Shown here: positions 1 through 6,919 of the stretch, in pieces
How positions within the stretch are numbered: the stretch's first letter is position 1
Layout of the letters: each line of letters starts with the position of its first letter
NCBI GenBank assembly: GCA_001801685.1
Contig: MGYJ01000061.1
Span: 345,078 to 409,077 of the forward strand
DNA length: 64,000 nucleotides
Direction: 5' to 3'
Source of the DNA: Gammaproteobacteria bacterium RIFCSPHIGHO2_12_FULL_63_22
GTDB taxonomy: Bacteria; Pseudomonadota; Gammaproteobacteria; Xanthomonadales; Xanthomonadaceae
Position numbers and translations under genes: made by a program
The notes under the pieces: generated by a model
Databases searched by the model: none
Seen by the model: the letters and a program-made list of their open reading frames with translations, nothing else
What the model was told of the DNA's origin: nothing

Positions 1-2
1 CT

Positions 3-1448
3 GATCGGGTGTCGGGCTTCTTGTCCCATCGCATGATCGAAGGATATGGTGTGAGCGACGCCCTCGTCGACCGCATGTTGCTAGAGTTGCAGCCGAGCAC
101 CTGTATCGTGACGGCGGACCAAGGCAGTGCTGATGAGGCGAGGATTTTTCGCCTCCGGCAGTACGGTCACGATGTCGTCGTCACTGACCATCACGGCATT
201 CCGGTCGAGGGGCCACCCCAGTCCGCCAACGCCGTGGTGAATCCGGTGCGTACTGACAGCCAGTTCCCGGACAAGGCGATTGCTGGCTGTCATACCGCCC
301 TACTGGTCATGGCCGCCGTGCGCGAGGAATTGATTCGCCGCGGGCGAGATGCCAGCCTCCTGCCGCGGGTATCGGATCTGATGGATTTTTGTGCGGTCGG
401 CACCATTGCGGATGCCTCTTGCCTGGGTCAGTCACGCAACAACCGGCTCATCGTGCAACGTGGACTGCGGATTATGAATACGCGGCCGCGCCCGTGTTGG
501 AATGCGCTGCGCCGTTTGATCGGAAAGTCGGGCCACTGGGTTTCGGCGGACATCGCGTTTCAGGTCGCCACCCGCATCAATGCGCGGGGCAGGCTAACTG
601 ACGCAATGCTGGGTGTCGAGTTCCTGTGCGCGACCGATGACGAAGAGGCCTTTCGCTTGGTGGAACAACTGGATGAGAACAACCGAGAGCGGCGCACGAT
701 CGAAAAGGCCTTGACAATGGTGGCCACCGCCGTCGCCCGGCAAGCCGTCGATGCCGGTCGCTCGGGACTGTGCTTATGGCTAGGCGAGGACGCACATCCC
801 GGTGTGCACGGTATCACTGCGAGCCGGATGGTCGAGAAGTTCGGACGACCCACGATTTGTCTATCTCCGATGCACGGCAATCCCATGATCGCTACCGGCT
901 CCATCCGGACCACGCCGACGTTCCATGTGCTCGAAGCCTTGGAATCGATTCGAAAGAGTCATCCGAATTTACTGATCAGCGCGGGCGGCCATCGGGGCGC
1001 AGGCGGTTTGAAAATCCAGCGCAGCAACATCGACGCGCTCGCCGACGCCTGGGACCGTTGCGTGACTGCTTGGTACGGCGATGCCCCGCCCGGGCCGGTG
1101 TTGTTGGTCGATGGACAGCTGGACGCGCCTTGTCTGGAGCATGTGCGTGAGTTATCTGCGCTCGAGCCCTTTGGGCGGGGCTTTGAGTCGGCCGTGTTCT
1201 GGGCCAGGTGGCAAGTGGCGGAGGCGCGATCGATCGGAGACGGAAGCCACTTAAAGCTGAAGCTGTTTAGCAACGGCTGCGCGACAGATGGCGTCTGGTT
1301 TAGTGCCATGGAGCCGGGCGGCGATCCTCCGCTGCGCGCTGGTCAAGTAGCGCGATTGGCGTTTTCCGTTGATGAAAATGTCTACCGCGGCACGAGCCGG
1401 CTTCAAGTGGTCATTCGCGGCATGGATGCTCGAATGGACGGCAGTTGA
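3..1448 (+). CDS. RecJ-like single-strand-specific exonuclease, 5' end cut off by the window
   Basis: DHH/DHHA1 family phosphoesterase resembling RecJ, which degrades single-stranded DNA 5' to 3' in recombination and repair. The reading frame is open to the first base, so the GTG at base 9 is not the true start; roughly the first 80-100 residues, including the first DHH-family aspartate motif, lie outside. Visible signatures are EGYGVS near the N-terminus, VVVTDHHGIP (the DHH motif) at about residue 60 and the DHHA1 glycine motif GGHRGAGGLKI near residue 330. It is followed 17 bp later by the convergent unknown gene. A second RecJ-like gene on a mobile element rather than the housekeeping recJ is possible, given the XRE and metal-cargo context; that is inference. 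Confidence 0.85.
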   Translation, partial: DRVSGFLSHRMIEGYGVSDALVDRMLLELQPSTCIVTADQGSADEARIFRLRQYGHDVVVTDHHGIPVEGPPQSANAVVNPVRTDSQFPDKAIAGCHTALLVMAAVREELIRRGRDASLLPRVSDLMDFCAVGTIADASCLGQSRNNRLIVQRGLRIMNTRPRPCWNALRRLIGKSGHWVSADIAFQVATRINARGRLTDAMLGVEFLCATDDEEAFRLVEQLDENNRERRTIEKALTMVATAVARQAVDAGRSGLCLWLGEDAHPGVHGITASRMVEKFGRPTICLSPMHGNPMIATGSIRTTPTFHVLEALESIRKSHPNLLISAGGHRGAGGLKIQRSNIDALADAWDRCVTAWYGDAPPGPVLLVDGQLDAPCLEHVRELSALEPFGRGFESAVFWARWQVAEARSIGDGSHLKLKLFSNGCATDGVWFSAMEPGGDPPLRAGQVARLAFSVDENVYRGTSRLQVVIRGMDARMDGS

Positions 1449-1464
1449 GGCAAAGCACTGGTGG

Positions 1465-2235
1465 TCAACGCCACTCTTTCCAACCACCCAACGCGTCTAC
1501 ATTGGGCCCTTCATTCCAGTAAATGGGTCCTAACTTGGCCAGGTGGCGGGTGAAGCAACGCCCCAGCGCGCTCTCGGGCAGCGGGTTGCCTGGCGGCAGC
1601 GCGCAGTTCCAGGCCCCGCTCGAGACATTGACGGCCCGCTTGCGCAACTCGCTGTAGATGGCTTCGCGCACGGTGTCGTTGTGATGGCCACTCTGCTGGG
1701 CGATGGACGCGCCTCTGCGGGTCGCGGCCCACCCGCAGTACCGCCATTGGCTGGCCGACAGGCAAAGGTGGCGCAGTTCCTTAAGCACGAATGCGATATC
1801 GGACGCCCACGCGATATCGAACCGATGCTTGGCCAACTGCTGGCCGAAGAAACGCTCAGCCTCGCCGTCCACCAACTCCGTCCACTGCGCCAGGCGCAAT
1901 CCAATGCAGTGGTCATCACGCGGAAATTGATCCAAGTAATCTGCTAGCGCTTCCCGAAGCCAGCAGCGTTCATAGACAGACCAGGTCAGTTTCCACTGCA
2001 GGTGCTCGATTGGCGTTTCTTCTGCGTCCGGCACAACCAGCCAGAGGGCTTCTGGCCACGGCACCTGGATTAGGCCATGCTCGCATAACCGCAGCATCAT
2101 TTTCATGGTCATCCGCCGCGTCGGCGCGACCGGCAAGCGATGCTCCTGTGCCATCAAGAGGGCTGAGAGGGCCAGGCACCCCTGTAGGCCCAAGTCGTCC
2201 ACGGTCTGGAAGGGCGAAGGGGCCATGGATGACAT
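1465..2235 (-). CDS. Hypothetical protein, 256 aa
   Basis: Soluble protein of 256 residues that I do not recognise. It is rich in Trp, Leu and Arg, has no signal peptide or membrane segment, and contains several Trp-bearing stretches such as WPEALWLVV and CGWAATRRG. It is divergent from the XRE regulator, and the 78-bp gap holds a 15-bp palindrome, so it is probably controlled by that regulator. No convincing Shine-Dalgarno sequence precedes the ATG at 2235; an internal ATG at 2226 is an alternative. Its position between a RecJ-like gene and an XRE gene suggests mobile-element backbone, but nothing in the protein itself assigns a function. Confidence 0.65.
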   Translation of the reverse strand: MSSMAPSPFQTVDDLGLQGCLALSALLMAQEHRLPVAPTRRMTMKMMLRLCEHGLIQVPWPEALWLVVPDAEETPIEHLQWKLTWSVYERCWLREALADYLDQFPRDDHCIGLRLAQWTELVDGEAERFFGQQLAKHRFDIAWASDIAFVLKELRHLCLSASQWRYCGWAATRRGASIAQQSGHHNDTVREAIYSELRKRAVNVSSGAWNCALPPGNPLPESALGRCFTRHLAKLGPIYWNEGPNVDALGGWKEWR

Positions 2236-2239
2236 ACAG

Positions 2240-2268
2240 TTGTTCGGGGTCTAAGTTTAACTTAGTAT
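2240..2268 (+). promoter_or_regulatory. Promoter of the XRE gene with a 15-bp palindromic operator
   Basis: A -35 like element TTGTTC (2240-2245) and a -10 like element TAGTAT (2263-2268) are separated by 17 bp. The spacer and -10 overlap the perfect palindrome CTAAGTTTAACTTAG (2251-2265, odd central base). This is the expected layout for autorepression by the adjacent XRE protein, and it would also cover the start region of the divergent 256-aa gene. The promoter elements are moderate matches; the palindrome is clear. Confidence 0.6.
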
Positions 2269-2319
2269 CGAAACGCGGCGAACTTCTCCATCCTTGTAGC
2301 TAGTCTGGAGGGGGTGGAA

Positions 2320-2664
2320 GTGGCCGCAGTCGTTAATCAACGCCCGATTTTTGCCCGTCGGCTGGCTCAAGCACGGTTACAAAAGGGCTTGTCGCAGACA
2401 GAACTCGGCCTCCGGGTCGGCATGGAGCCTAGCGTGGCCAGCCCGCGTGTGAACCAGTACGAGCACGGCGTCCATGAACCGAAAATCGCGATGGCCAAGA
2501 AACTAGCTGACGCGCTCGGTATCCCTCCAGCCTTTCTTTACTGTGAGGACGAACTGCTAGCCAAGTTGCTGCTGCGCTGGGGCGACCTAACGATCACACA
2601 GAAACGAGCGCTGTTGAAGCAGGCCGGAGTGTCAGGAAAGACGAATCCACCGACAGCTGCTTAG
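2320..2664 (+). CDS. XRE-family helix-turn-helix regulator
   Basis: Small DNA-binding protein of about 114 residues. The N-terminal half is a Cro/C1-type HTH (LAQARLQKGLSQTELGLRVG through VNQYEHGVHEPKIAMAKKLADALGI), and the C-terminal tail of about 40 residues has no recognised domain. There are two in-frame GTG codons, at 2314 and 2320. The GGAGGGG ribosome-binding site ends directly before 2314, so 2320 gives the better spacing and is chosen. A palindrome in its own promoter makes it a likely autorepressor that also controls the divergent unknown gene. Such XRE-controlled pairs are common on integrative elements. Confidence 0.85.
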   Translation: MAAVVNQRPIFARRLAQARLQKGLSQTELGLRVGMEPSVASPRVNQYEHGVHEPKIAMAKKLADALGIPPAFLYCEDELLAKLLLRWGDLTITQKRALLKQAGVSGKTNPPTAA

Positions 2665-2726
2665 GGGCGGAATCGATTTGACACTTGTTCCCTTGAGCAA
2701 GGTAGGACAGCATCTGATTCAGCCGG

Positions 2727-2942
2727 TTACCCGCAGCACGATTTCTGCTCCTGGATTGGTGGGCAGGGGACGGTGCCATAAGAGCAGAACACGCAGCAGT
2801 CGCCCGGCTTCGGCCGCAGCAGTGCGCCGCAGCCAAGGCAGTCGTAGAAGAACTGGCAAGCCGTCGTAGGCATCGTCCTCGTGGCCTGGTGCCCGCACTC
2901 CGGGCAGGTAAGCGTGCTCAGCAATAGCAATTCAGCCGCCAT
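2727..2942 (-). CDS. GDCCVxC-type small cysteine-rich protein of the mer operon
   Basis: About 71 residues from the ATG at 2942; a longer form from 2990 would run further into merP. It has two cysteine sites: CPECGH near the N-terminus, resembling a zinc-ribbon half, and the diagnostic GDCCVFCSYG followed by VPCPPIQ. A family with this motif is known beside mer genes, and some members carry selenocysteine in it; here only cysteines are encoded. The start overlaps the end of merP by 11 bp, so it is translationally coupled and belongs to the merT-merP operon. A role in Hg(II) binding or hand-over is plausible but unproven. Confidence 0.8.
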   Translation of the reverse strand: MAAELLLLSTLTCPECGHQATRTMPTTACQFFYDCLGCGALLRPKPGDCCVFCSYGTVPCPPIQEQKSCCG

Positions 2943-3222
2943 CGGTTCGGGCCTTGGCCGGGAAGCCAGCCTCGGTAACAGCGCGGGCAACTGCCGTCAC
3001 CGAGGTTTGAGCCGGATCGAAGGTCACCGTCACCGTCGCCGCGTCGGCATCGACCTGCTTGCCCGTGACGCCCGGGACCTTGTCCAGCGCTTTACCGATG
3101 GTGATGCTACACGCCGCGCAGGTCATGTTCTCCACGTCCAGCACGACCTGCTTCGGCGCTGCGGCCGCTGCCACGCCAACCCACAAAGAAAGCATCAGAC
3201 CCACAAACCCTTTGCTGCGCAT
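2932..3222 (-). CDS. merP: Periplasmic mercuric ion-binding protein MerP
   Basis: Periplasmic Hg(II) carrier that passes mercury to the MerT transporter. The 96-residue protein starts at the ATG at 3222, preceded by GGAGAG; the longer ORF in the track is an upstream extension through merT. It has a cleavable signal peptide (GFVGLMLSLWVGVAAAAA) followed by one HMA fold with the metal site MTCAACS. It lies 10 bp after merT on the same strand and overlaps the next small cysteine-rich gene. Length and order are typical of merTP operons. Confidence 0.93.
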   Translation of the reverse strand: MRSKGFVGLMLSLWVGVAAAAAPKQVVLDVENMTCAACSITIGKALDKVPGVTGKQVDADAATVTVTFDPAQTSVTAVARAVTEAGFPAKARTDGG

Positions 3223-3232
3223 CGATACTCTC

Positions 3233-3589
3233 CTAAACAAACCAGACGACGTAATAGGGGAACAGCAACAACAAAACAATGACGCCCGTAGCGAACGATA
3301 ACCAGCCCCGGCGGCGCGCCAGGACCTGCGGGCTGACGCATTCCCCGTCCGTGCGGCATCGCGATGGCGAACCATAGAGGTTCCAGAACGCGAGGGCCAA
3401 GCACAGTAACGTGGCTCCACTGAGCCACGGCCGCCAGGCATCGAGTGTGGTGAAGTTTGCGATCCACGCGCCGCTAATGCCCATCAGCACCAGCACCAGC
3501 GGTGCGACGCAGCACACGGAGGCGCCGATGGCAGCAAGGGATGCAGCAATGATGGCAGGCGTGGTCGACTTGGCGGGTGCGGCGGACAT
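3233..3589 (-). CDS. merT: Mercuric transport protein MerT
   Basis: Inner-membrane mercury importer of 118 residues, the normal length for MerT. The first helix carries the vicinal cysteine pair in GASVCCVAPLVLV that accepts Hg(II) from MerP, and a second cysteine pair region (CRTDGECV) sits in the cytoplasmic loop, as in the family. Three hydrophobic segments are visible. It is the first gene of the operon merT-merP-GDCCVxC, transcribed divergently from merR. The -10 element lies only six bases before the ATG, so the transcript may be leaderless. No mercuric reductase gene follows, which is unusual for a MerT operon. Confidence 0.93.
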   Translation of the reverse strand: MSAAPAKSTTPAIIAASLAAIGASVCCVAPLVLVLMGISGAWIANFTTLDAWRPWLSGATLLCLALAFWNLYGSPSRCRTDGECVSPQVLARRRGWLSFATGVIVLLLLFPYYVVWFV

Positions 3590-3627
3590 GGGAGCATAAT
3601 AGCTTCCGTACCCGAGTACGGAGTCAA
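3589..3627 (-). promoter_or_regulatory. mer operator-promoter (PmerT) bound by MerR
   Basis: Read on the minus strand, -35 TTGACT is followed by the dyad CCGTACTCGGGTACGGAAG and then TATTAT. The dyad closely matches the Tn21/Tn501 mer operator. The spacer is 19 bp if CTATTA is used as -10, or 20 bp with the better hexamer TATTAT. The long spacer is the hallmark of MerR-controlled promoters, which MerR untwists on Hg(II) binding. The 3' end of TATTAT is six bases from the merT ATG, so the predicted start of transcription is at or next to the A of the start codon. Confidence 0.9.
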
Positions 3628-3630
3628 GCG

Positions 3631-4107
3631 ATGGCCCAACCGACGCTCACGATCAGCCGCTTGGCGGCAACGGCCGACGTCAACGTCGAAACGGTGCGGT
3701 ATTACCAGCGTCGCGGGCTGTTGCCCGAGCCGAAGCGTCCGGCTGGGGGGACACGCCGCTACGGGGCCGGCGAAGTCAGCCGGCTTCAATTCATTCGGCG
3801 CGCCCAGACCATGGGCTTCACTTTGGAGGAGATCGCGGGCCTGCTGGAGCTCAACGGCAAACGCGCTTGTGAGCAAACCCGGCAGTTGACCGAACATAAA
3901 CTCGCGGATGTCCGCAGTCGCCTTCGCGATCTGCGCTTGCTCGAGCGCGAACTCTTGCAACTGTTGCTGAAGTGCAGCGCGGTTCCCGCAGGCGAATGCT
4001 GTCCCACCCTCGACCTGCTCGAGCATGCAGGCAGTCAGCCCCGACAGCGAGTCAACGCCGAGCGCAAACCATTGACCTTGATACGGCGAGCGGGTGCACG
4101 TGGATGA
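3631..4107 (+). CDS. merR: Mercury-responsive regulator MerR
   Basis: Regulator of 158 residues starting at the ATG at 3631; the track ORF begins upstream inside merT. It has the MerR HTH (TISRLAATADVNVETVRYYQ and RRYGAGEVSRLQFIRRAQTMGFTLEEI), a dimerisation helix, and the three Hg-binding cysteines in the right context: ACEQTRQLTEHK, LKCSAV and GECCP correspond to Cys82, Cys117 and Cys126 of Tn501 MerR. It is divergent from merT, with the mer operator between the two. The C-terminal tail after the last cysteine is about 30 residues. Specificity for Hg(II) is well supported. Confidence 0.93.
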   Translation: MAQPTLTISRLAATADVNVETVRYYQRRGLLPEPKRPAGGTRRYGAGEVSRLQFIRRAQTMGFTLEEIAGLLELNGKRACEQTRQLTEHKLADVRSRLRDLRLLERELLQLLLKCSAVPAGECCPTLDLLEHAGSQPRQRVNAERKPLTLIRRAGARG

Positions 4108-4230
4108 CGCTGATGGACCGTTTGATCGGAGCCGGAATCTTTCGGCGCCCTCGGTACTGATCGCCCTACCTAGCCCTTGAGGAACACGGGATTCGGTTGA
4201 TGGCCGCTGTTCGCGCTGGCATCATGCACG

Positions 4231-4370
4231 GGTCGTTGGGGAGTAGTTGCCCTTGGTTTGCGAAGGGGTTTGCGTCAACACACGTGGCCGGTTGGCCATG
4301 GCGCGAACAGTCCTGAACCTGGCAAGACCTTTGACCACGTCATCTCCTCAGGCCGGGGAATGGCGTGGTC
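4231..4370 (+). promoter_or_regulatory. yybP-ykoY (Mn2+-sensing) riboswitch with switching hairpin
   Basis: The conserved yybP-ykoY core is present: GGGGAGTAG at 4238-4246, an internal stem CCCTTGGTTTGCGAAGGGG, and the 3' element CAAGACCTTTGACC at 4323-4336. GGTC (4231-4234) can pair with GACC (4333-4336) to close the P1 stem. The same GACC starts a competing hairpin, GACCACGTCAT (4333-4343) with ATGGCGTGGTC (4360-4370), which has 11 pairs including one G-U. Aptamer and hairpin are therefore mutually exclusive, as expected for an expression platform. This family senses Mn2+ and usually switches on manganese exporters, including UPF0016/Gdt1 proteins, the family of the gene that follows. The track ORF starting at 4247 lies inside this RNA. 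Confidence 0.88.
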
Positions 4371-4399
4371 AATCTGTCTGCCGGTCGCAGGAGTCACCC

Positions 4400-4719
4400 G
4401 TGGAAGCTTTCTTGGTCTCAACCGGTATTGTTGCCCTTGCCGAAATAGGCGACAAAACCCAGTGGCTCGCCCTCATCCTCGCGGCGCGCTTCCGCAAATC
4501 GGCCCCCACATTCATGGCCATTCTTGCTGCCAAACTGATCAATCACGGCCTGGCCGGTGCGCTGGGTGCCTGGATCACATTGGCGGTCAACCCCGTGGTT
4601 CCCCGGCAGTACTGATCGGCAATTGCATAGCCGTCAAACTGCAGTTGCGGTGGATCCACGGTGTTGCTGCATTCGCGTTCGCAGCTTTCGGGAGATGGGT
4701 GCTTCTCGCCTCGGCGTGA
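4400..4719 (+). pseudogene. Gdt1/UPF0016 manganese exporter with internal deletion and frame change
   Basis: The intact family (about 190 residues, six helices, two ExGD(K/R)(T/S) motifs) exports Mn2+. Here translation from the GTG at 4400, preceded by GCAGGAG, gives the normal first third: VEAFLVSTGIVALAEIGDKT and LAARFRKSAP. After NPVVP near 4600 the frame reaches a stop at 4615. In the next frame the sequence continues as the normal C-terminal end, PAVLIGNCIAVKLQLRWIHG followed by VAAFAFAAFGRWVLLASA, to the stop at 4719. The second ExGD motif and about 80 central residues are missing, so a deletion fused the two ends out of frame. The riboswitch upstream is intact. Confidence 0.85.
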
Positions 4720-4745
4720 AATTGTGTAACCGGTCGGCGAATAGC

Positions 4746-5627
4746 TCAGCGATCGGCGATGCGAGTGCTAGCACTAGACGGTACTGAACTCGCGGGTCGA
4801 CGAAATGGCCAACGCAGTTGGTCTACATACCGCTGCGGAAAACCCGCCTCACGCAGCCCGACATCGGCTGCCTGCACGCCATTGGAGCGGTCATGAAAGG
4901 TGCCGAATAGATGATCCCAGAACATCCAGAATTCGCCGAAATTGACCTGTGCGTCCTCGAACTCGCGCTTGTGGTGCCAACGATGGATCTCGCCGACCCC
5001 GAGCAGGTAACGCAGCGGTCCCAAGCGGTAATCGAGGTTGGCGTGTTGGAACGCGAGGTGCACGGTCAACAGCGTCAGCCAGGCGCTGATCACAGCCGGC
5101 GGAGCGCCGAGCCCCACTGCGGTCACGATGCCAGGCGCACCGAGCAACAGCGCACTGAGTGGATGCCGGCGCTCGCCATTTAGCCAGTACAGCCGCTCGG
5201 AACTGTGATGTGTGGCGTGCAAGCGCCAGAGCCAATCGACCCGGTGGCTGAGCCGGTGCATCGCGTATAAACCCAGGTCGATGACGGCACCGGCCAGCAG
5301 CATCTGGATCCAGAGCGGCCAGTGGTGCGGCCAGACCGAGGGCAAGTCTAAACGCAGGGCATGAAGTCCCAGGGCGGTGGCCGACAGCAGGCCGAGATTG
5401 ACCACGGTGTGGACAATGTCAGTGGCCAGGTCGCCATGATCGTGCAACCAGGCTTGTTGGTAGGGTCGCAGGCGCTCCAAGATCGCAACGCTGGCCATCC
5501 CCAGTGCGGCCACCAGTGCGTAGCCAGGCCACGGCGGAAGTTCCCCTGCGGCGATGGGTAGGATCGCGGCGACGCTAGCGCCAACTACAACCGGGTACGC
5601 GGCGAAGCGGATTGCGCTGGAAATCAT
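4746..5627 (-). CDS. Sterol desaturase / fatty acid hydroxylase family membrane protein
   Basis: Integral membrane di-iron enzyme family acting on lipid substrates; the actual substrate is unknown. The 293 residues contain several hydrophobic segments and the histidine boxes HRLSH, HATHHS, HANLDY and HRWHH in family order. The ATG at 5627 follows a GAGAGG ribosome-binding site and is preferred over the TTG at 5642 used by the track. It lies downstream of an AraC-type gene on the same strand. The gap between them contains a 17-bp sequence that recurs downstream of the second AraC gene of the window, so it is probably the AraC target. Confidence 0.85.
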   Translation of the reverse strand: MISSAIRFAAYPVVVGASVAAILPIAAGELPPWPGYALVAALGMASVAILERLRPYQQAWLHDHGDLATDIVHTVVNLGLLSATALGLHALRLDLPSVWPHHWPLWIQMLLAGAVIDLGLYAMHRLSHRVDWLWRLHATHHSSERLYWLNGERRHPLSALLLGAPGIVTAVGLGAPPAVISAWLTLLTVHLAFQHANLDYRLGPLRYLLGVGEIHRWHHKREFEDAQVNFGEFWMFWDHLFGTFHDRSNGVQAADVGLREAGFPQRYVDQLRWPFRRPASSVPSSASTRIADR

Positions 5628-5681
5628 GCGATAGCCTCTCAAGATCGTGGCGCCTAGTGTCGGTGCGCGAGCGCGGCCGGA

Positions 5682-5698
5682 CTTGAACGTACTGGCTG
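5682..5698 (-). promoter_or_regulatory. Shared 17-bp motif, candidate AraC-family operator (copy 1)
   Basis: On the minus strand it reads CAGCCAGTACGTTCAAG, 55 bp upstream of the sterol desaturase start and just downstream of the truncated AraC gene. The same sequence with one mismatch (CAGCCAGTTCGTTCAAG) occurs at 33296-33312 in the equivalent position after the second AraC gene. Conservation in an otherwise diverged intergenic region suggests a regulator site or promoter element, but binding is inferred. Confidence 0.5.
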
Positions 5699-5725
5699 TC
5701 TATCGACACCGCTCGGGCAATCGAA

Positions 5726-6148
5726 TCACCGGCGCCGCGCGTCCAGGATGTCGCTCGGGGCCACGCCAAAATGTCGACGCACCGTACGCGTCAAGCGCGC
5801 GGCATCGGCAAAGCCGGCGCCCTGCGGCGCCTGCGTCAGCGAGGTGCCGTTCGCCGCGAGGGTAAACGCACGGCGAAGTCGCAGCCAGCGCAGATAGGGC
5901 CGAATCGGCATTCCCGCCAACTCCCTCATGCGATGGCTGAAACGGCTCGGCGACAGGGCCACTTCTGCCGCTAGGCGCTGGACGCTCCCGTCGAGGTGGG
6001 GGCGATACGGCAACGCGACCTCGCCAGCCGGCGCCACCACCAGTTGCGGGGCGTGATGGGCATGGGTGGCGTCGTCGCCGGCCATGCCCAAAAAGCGAGC
6101 TCGGCGATCTCCCATCGCCGTCTGGCCGGCCCAAGCAGGGGCACGCAT
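5726..6148 (-). CDS. AraC-family regulator with shortened sensor domain
   Basis: DNA-binding protein of 140 residues from the ATG at 6148, which has an AGGA site six bases upstream; the track start at 6385 would run into copL. The C-terminal two-HTH AraC domain is complete: RLAAEVALSPSRFSHRMREL through FADAARLTRTVRRHFGVAPS. Compared with the paralogue at 33321-34088, the N-terminus aligns (THAHHAPQLVVAPAGE versus EHAHHALQLVVAGADE), but about 100 residues of the ligand-binding middle are absent, joining the two ends in frame. It may bind DNA without normal ligand control, or be decaying. It probably controls the adjacent sterol desaturase gene. Confidence 0.75.
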   Translation of the reverse strand: MRAPAWAGQTAMGDRRARFLGMAGDDATHAHHAPQLVVAPAGEVALPYRPHLDGSVQRLAAEVALSPSRFSHRMRELAGMPIRPYLRWLRLRRAFTLAANGTSLTQAPQGAGFADAARLTRTVRRHFGVAPSDILDARRR

Positions 6149-6349
6149 CTTGGTTCCTGAGTGTTCGGCAGGACCGTATCGTCCGTGCCAATGGTTAGAT
6201 TGTCCTGTTCCCACGCGATCGGGGCGGTAGAGCGCGCTTCGCGTGCTATCCACGGCGGCCGCCGTGGGTAACCTCGCGATGAACGGGTGGAGAACCGACC
6301 AGGCGGCAGTTTGCGCTGCAGCAACCACAACTCCCGTGTCTCGGTTAGT

Positions 6350-6793
6350 ATGCAGCCAATGCGCCGTCCGCCAAGCTGGCTTCATGTGCTACTGAGTTTC
6401 GCCCTTATCTTTAACGGGATAGCGGCAGCTCAGGCCTCGACGCGTATGCTGCTAAAGCATGCAGGCGCCGGGCCCGCGTCGACCGAGGCTCAGGTTCTAG
6501 CGTCTGAAACAGCCAGCCAAGCGCCACCGTGCCACACGGCCACTGCCAAGCCGGCAACTGAGACACCCGCCGTCTCGCAGAACCATCACAACCCGGCTGG
6601 CGACACCAAGCACACCCCCGACTGTTGCAAAGCCGGCGCCTGCCGGTGTCAATGCGTGCACCAGTCTCAAGGCGTCATCGCGATCGAGATTCTGGCCGAG
6701 CCAGCGATCGTGCATACCAGCAGCGTCCGGGCGATGAAGCCGGCGCATGCGGAAGCGTTGCTCCCGCACCTGATCCGACCTCCGATCGGATAA
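6350..6793 (+). CDS. copL: CopL-family copper regulatory protein
   Basis: Secreted or periplasmic Cys/His-rich protein of about 147 residues encoded just before copAB, as in Xanthomonas, where CopL is required for copper-induced copA expression. It has a signal peptide (WLHVLLSFALIFNGIAAAQA), a linker, then a cysteine cluster CCKAGACRCQCVH. The start is uncertain: ATG at 6350 or 6359, neither with a strong ribosome-binding site; the track start at 6287 would overlap the upstream AraC promoter region. The gap to copA contains two hairpins that may take part in the known CopL-dependent control. Confidence 0.8.
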   Translation: MQPMRRPPSWLHVLLSFALIFNGIAAAQASTRMLLKHAGAGPASTEAQVLASETASQAPPCHTATAKPATETPAVSQNHHNPAGDTKHTPDCCKAGACRCQCVHQSQGVIAIEILAEPAIVHTSSVRAMKPAHAEALLPHLIRPPIG

Positions 6794-6803
6794 GCGTCCC
6801 CCT

Positions 6804-6860
6804 GCGCCTTTCGGCGCGCTAAGTCGCTGCGCCTACTGCTAACTTGCGGCCGGCGCGGCC
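6804..6860 (+). promoter_or_regulatory. GC-rich hairpins in the copL-copA leader
   Basis: Two stem-loops lie in the 126-bp gap: GCGCC-TTTC-GGCGC (6804-6817) and GGCCG-GCG-CGGCC (6848-6860). Neither is followed by a T tract, so they are not ordinary terminators. They could adjust read-through or copA translation. This is inference from position only. Confidence 0.35.
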
Positions 6861-6919
6861 GGCTCACGGTTTTCGGCCATCGGCTGACGCCGTTTCCCGA
6901 CGCTTACACGGAGTGTTAC

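Noticed and set aside
4258-4719. 153-aa ORF covering the riboswitch and Gdt1 region as a normal gene
   Set aside because: Its first two-thirds are riboswitch RNA and an out-of-frame reading of Gdt1; only the last 38 residues are the true C-terminus of the broken gene.
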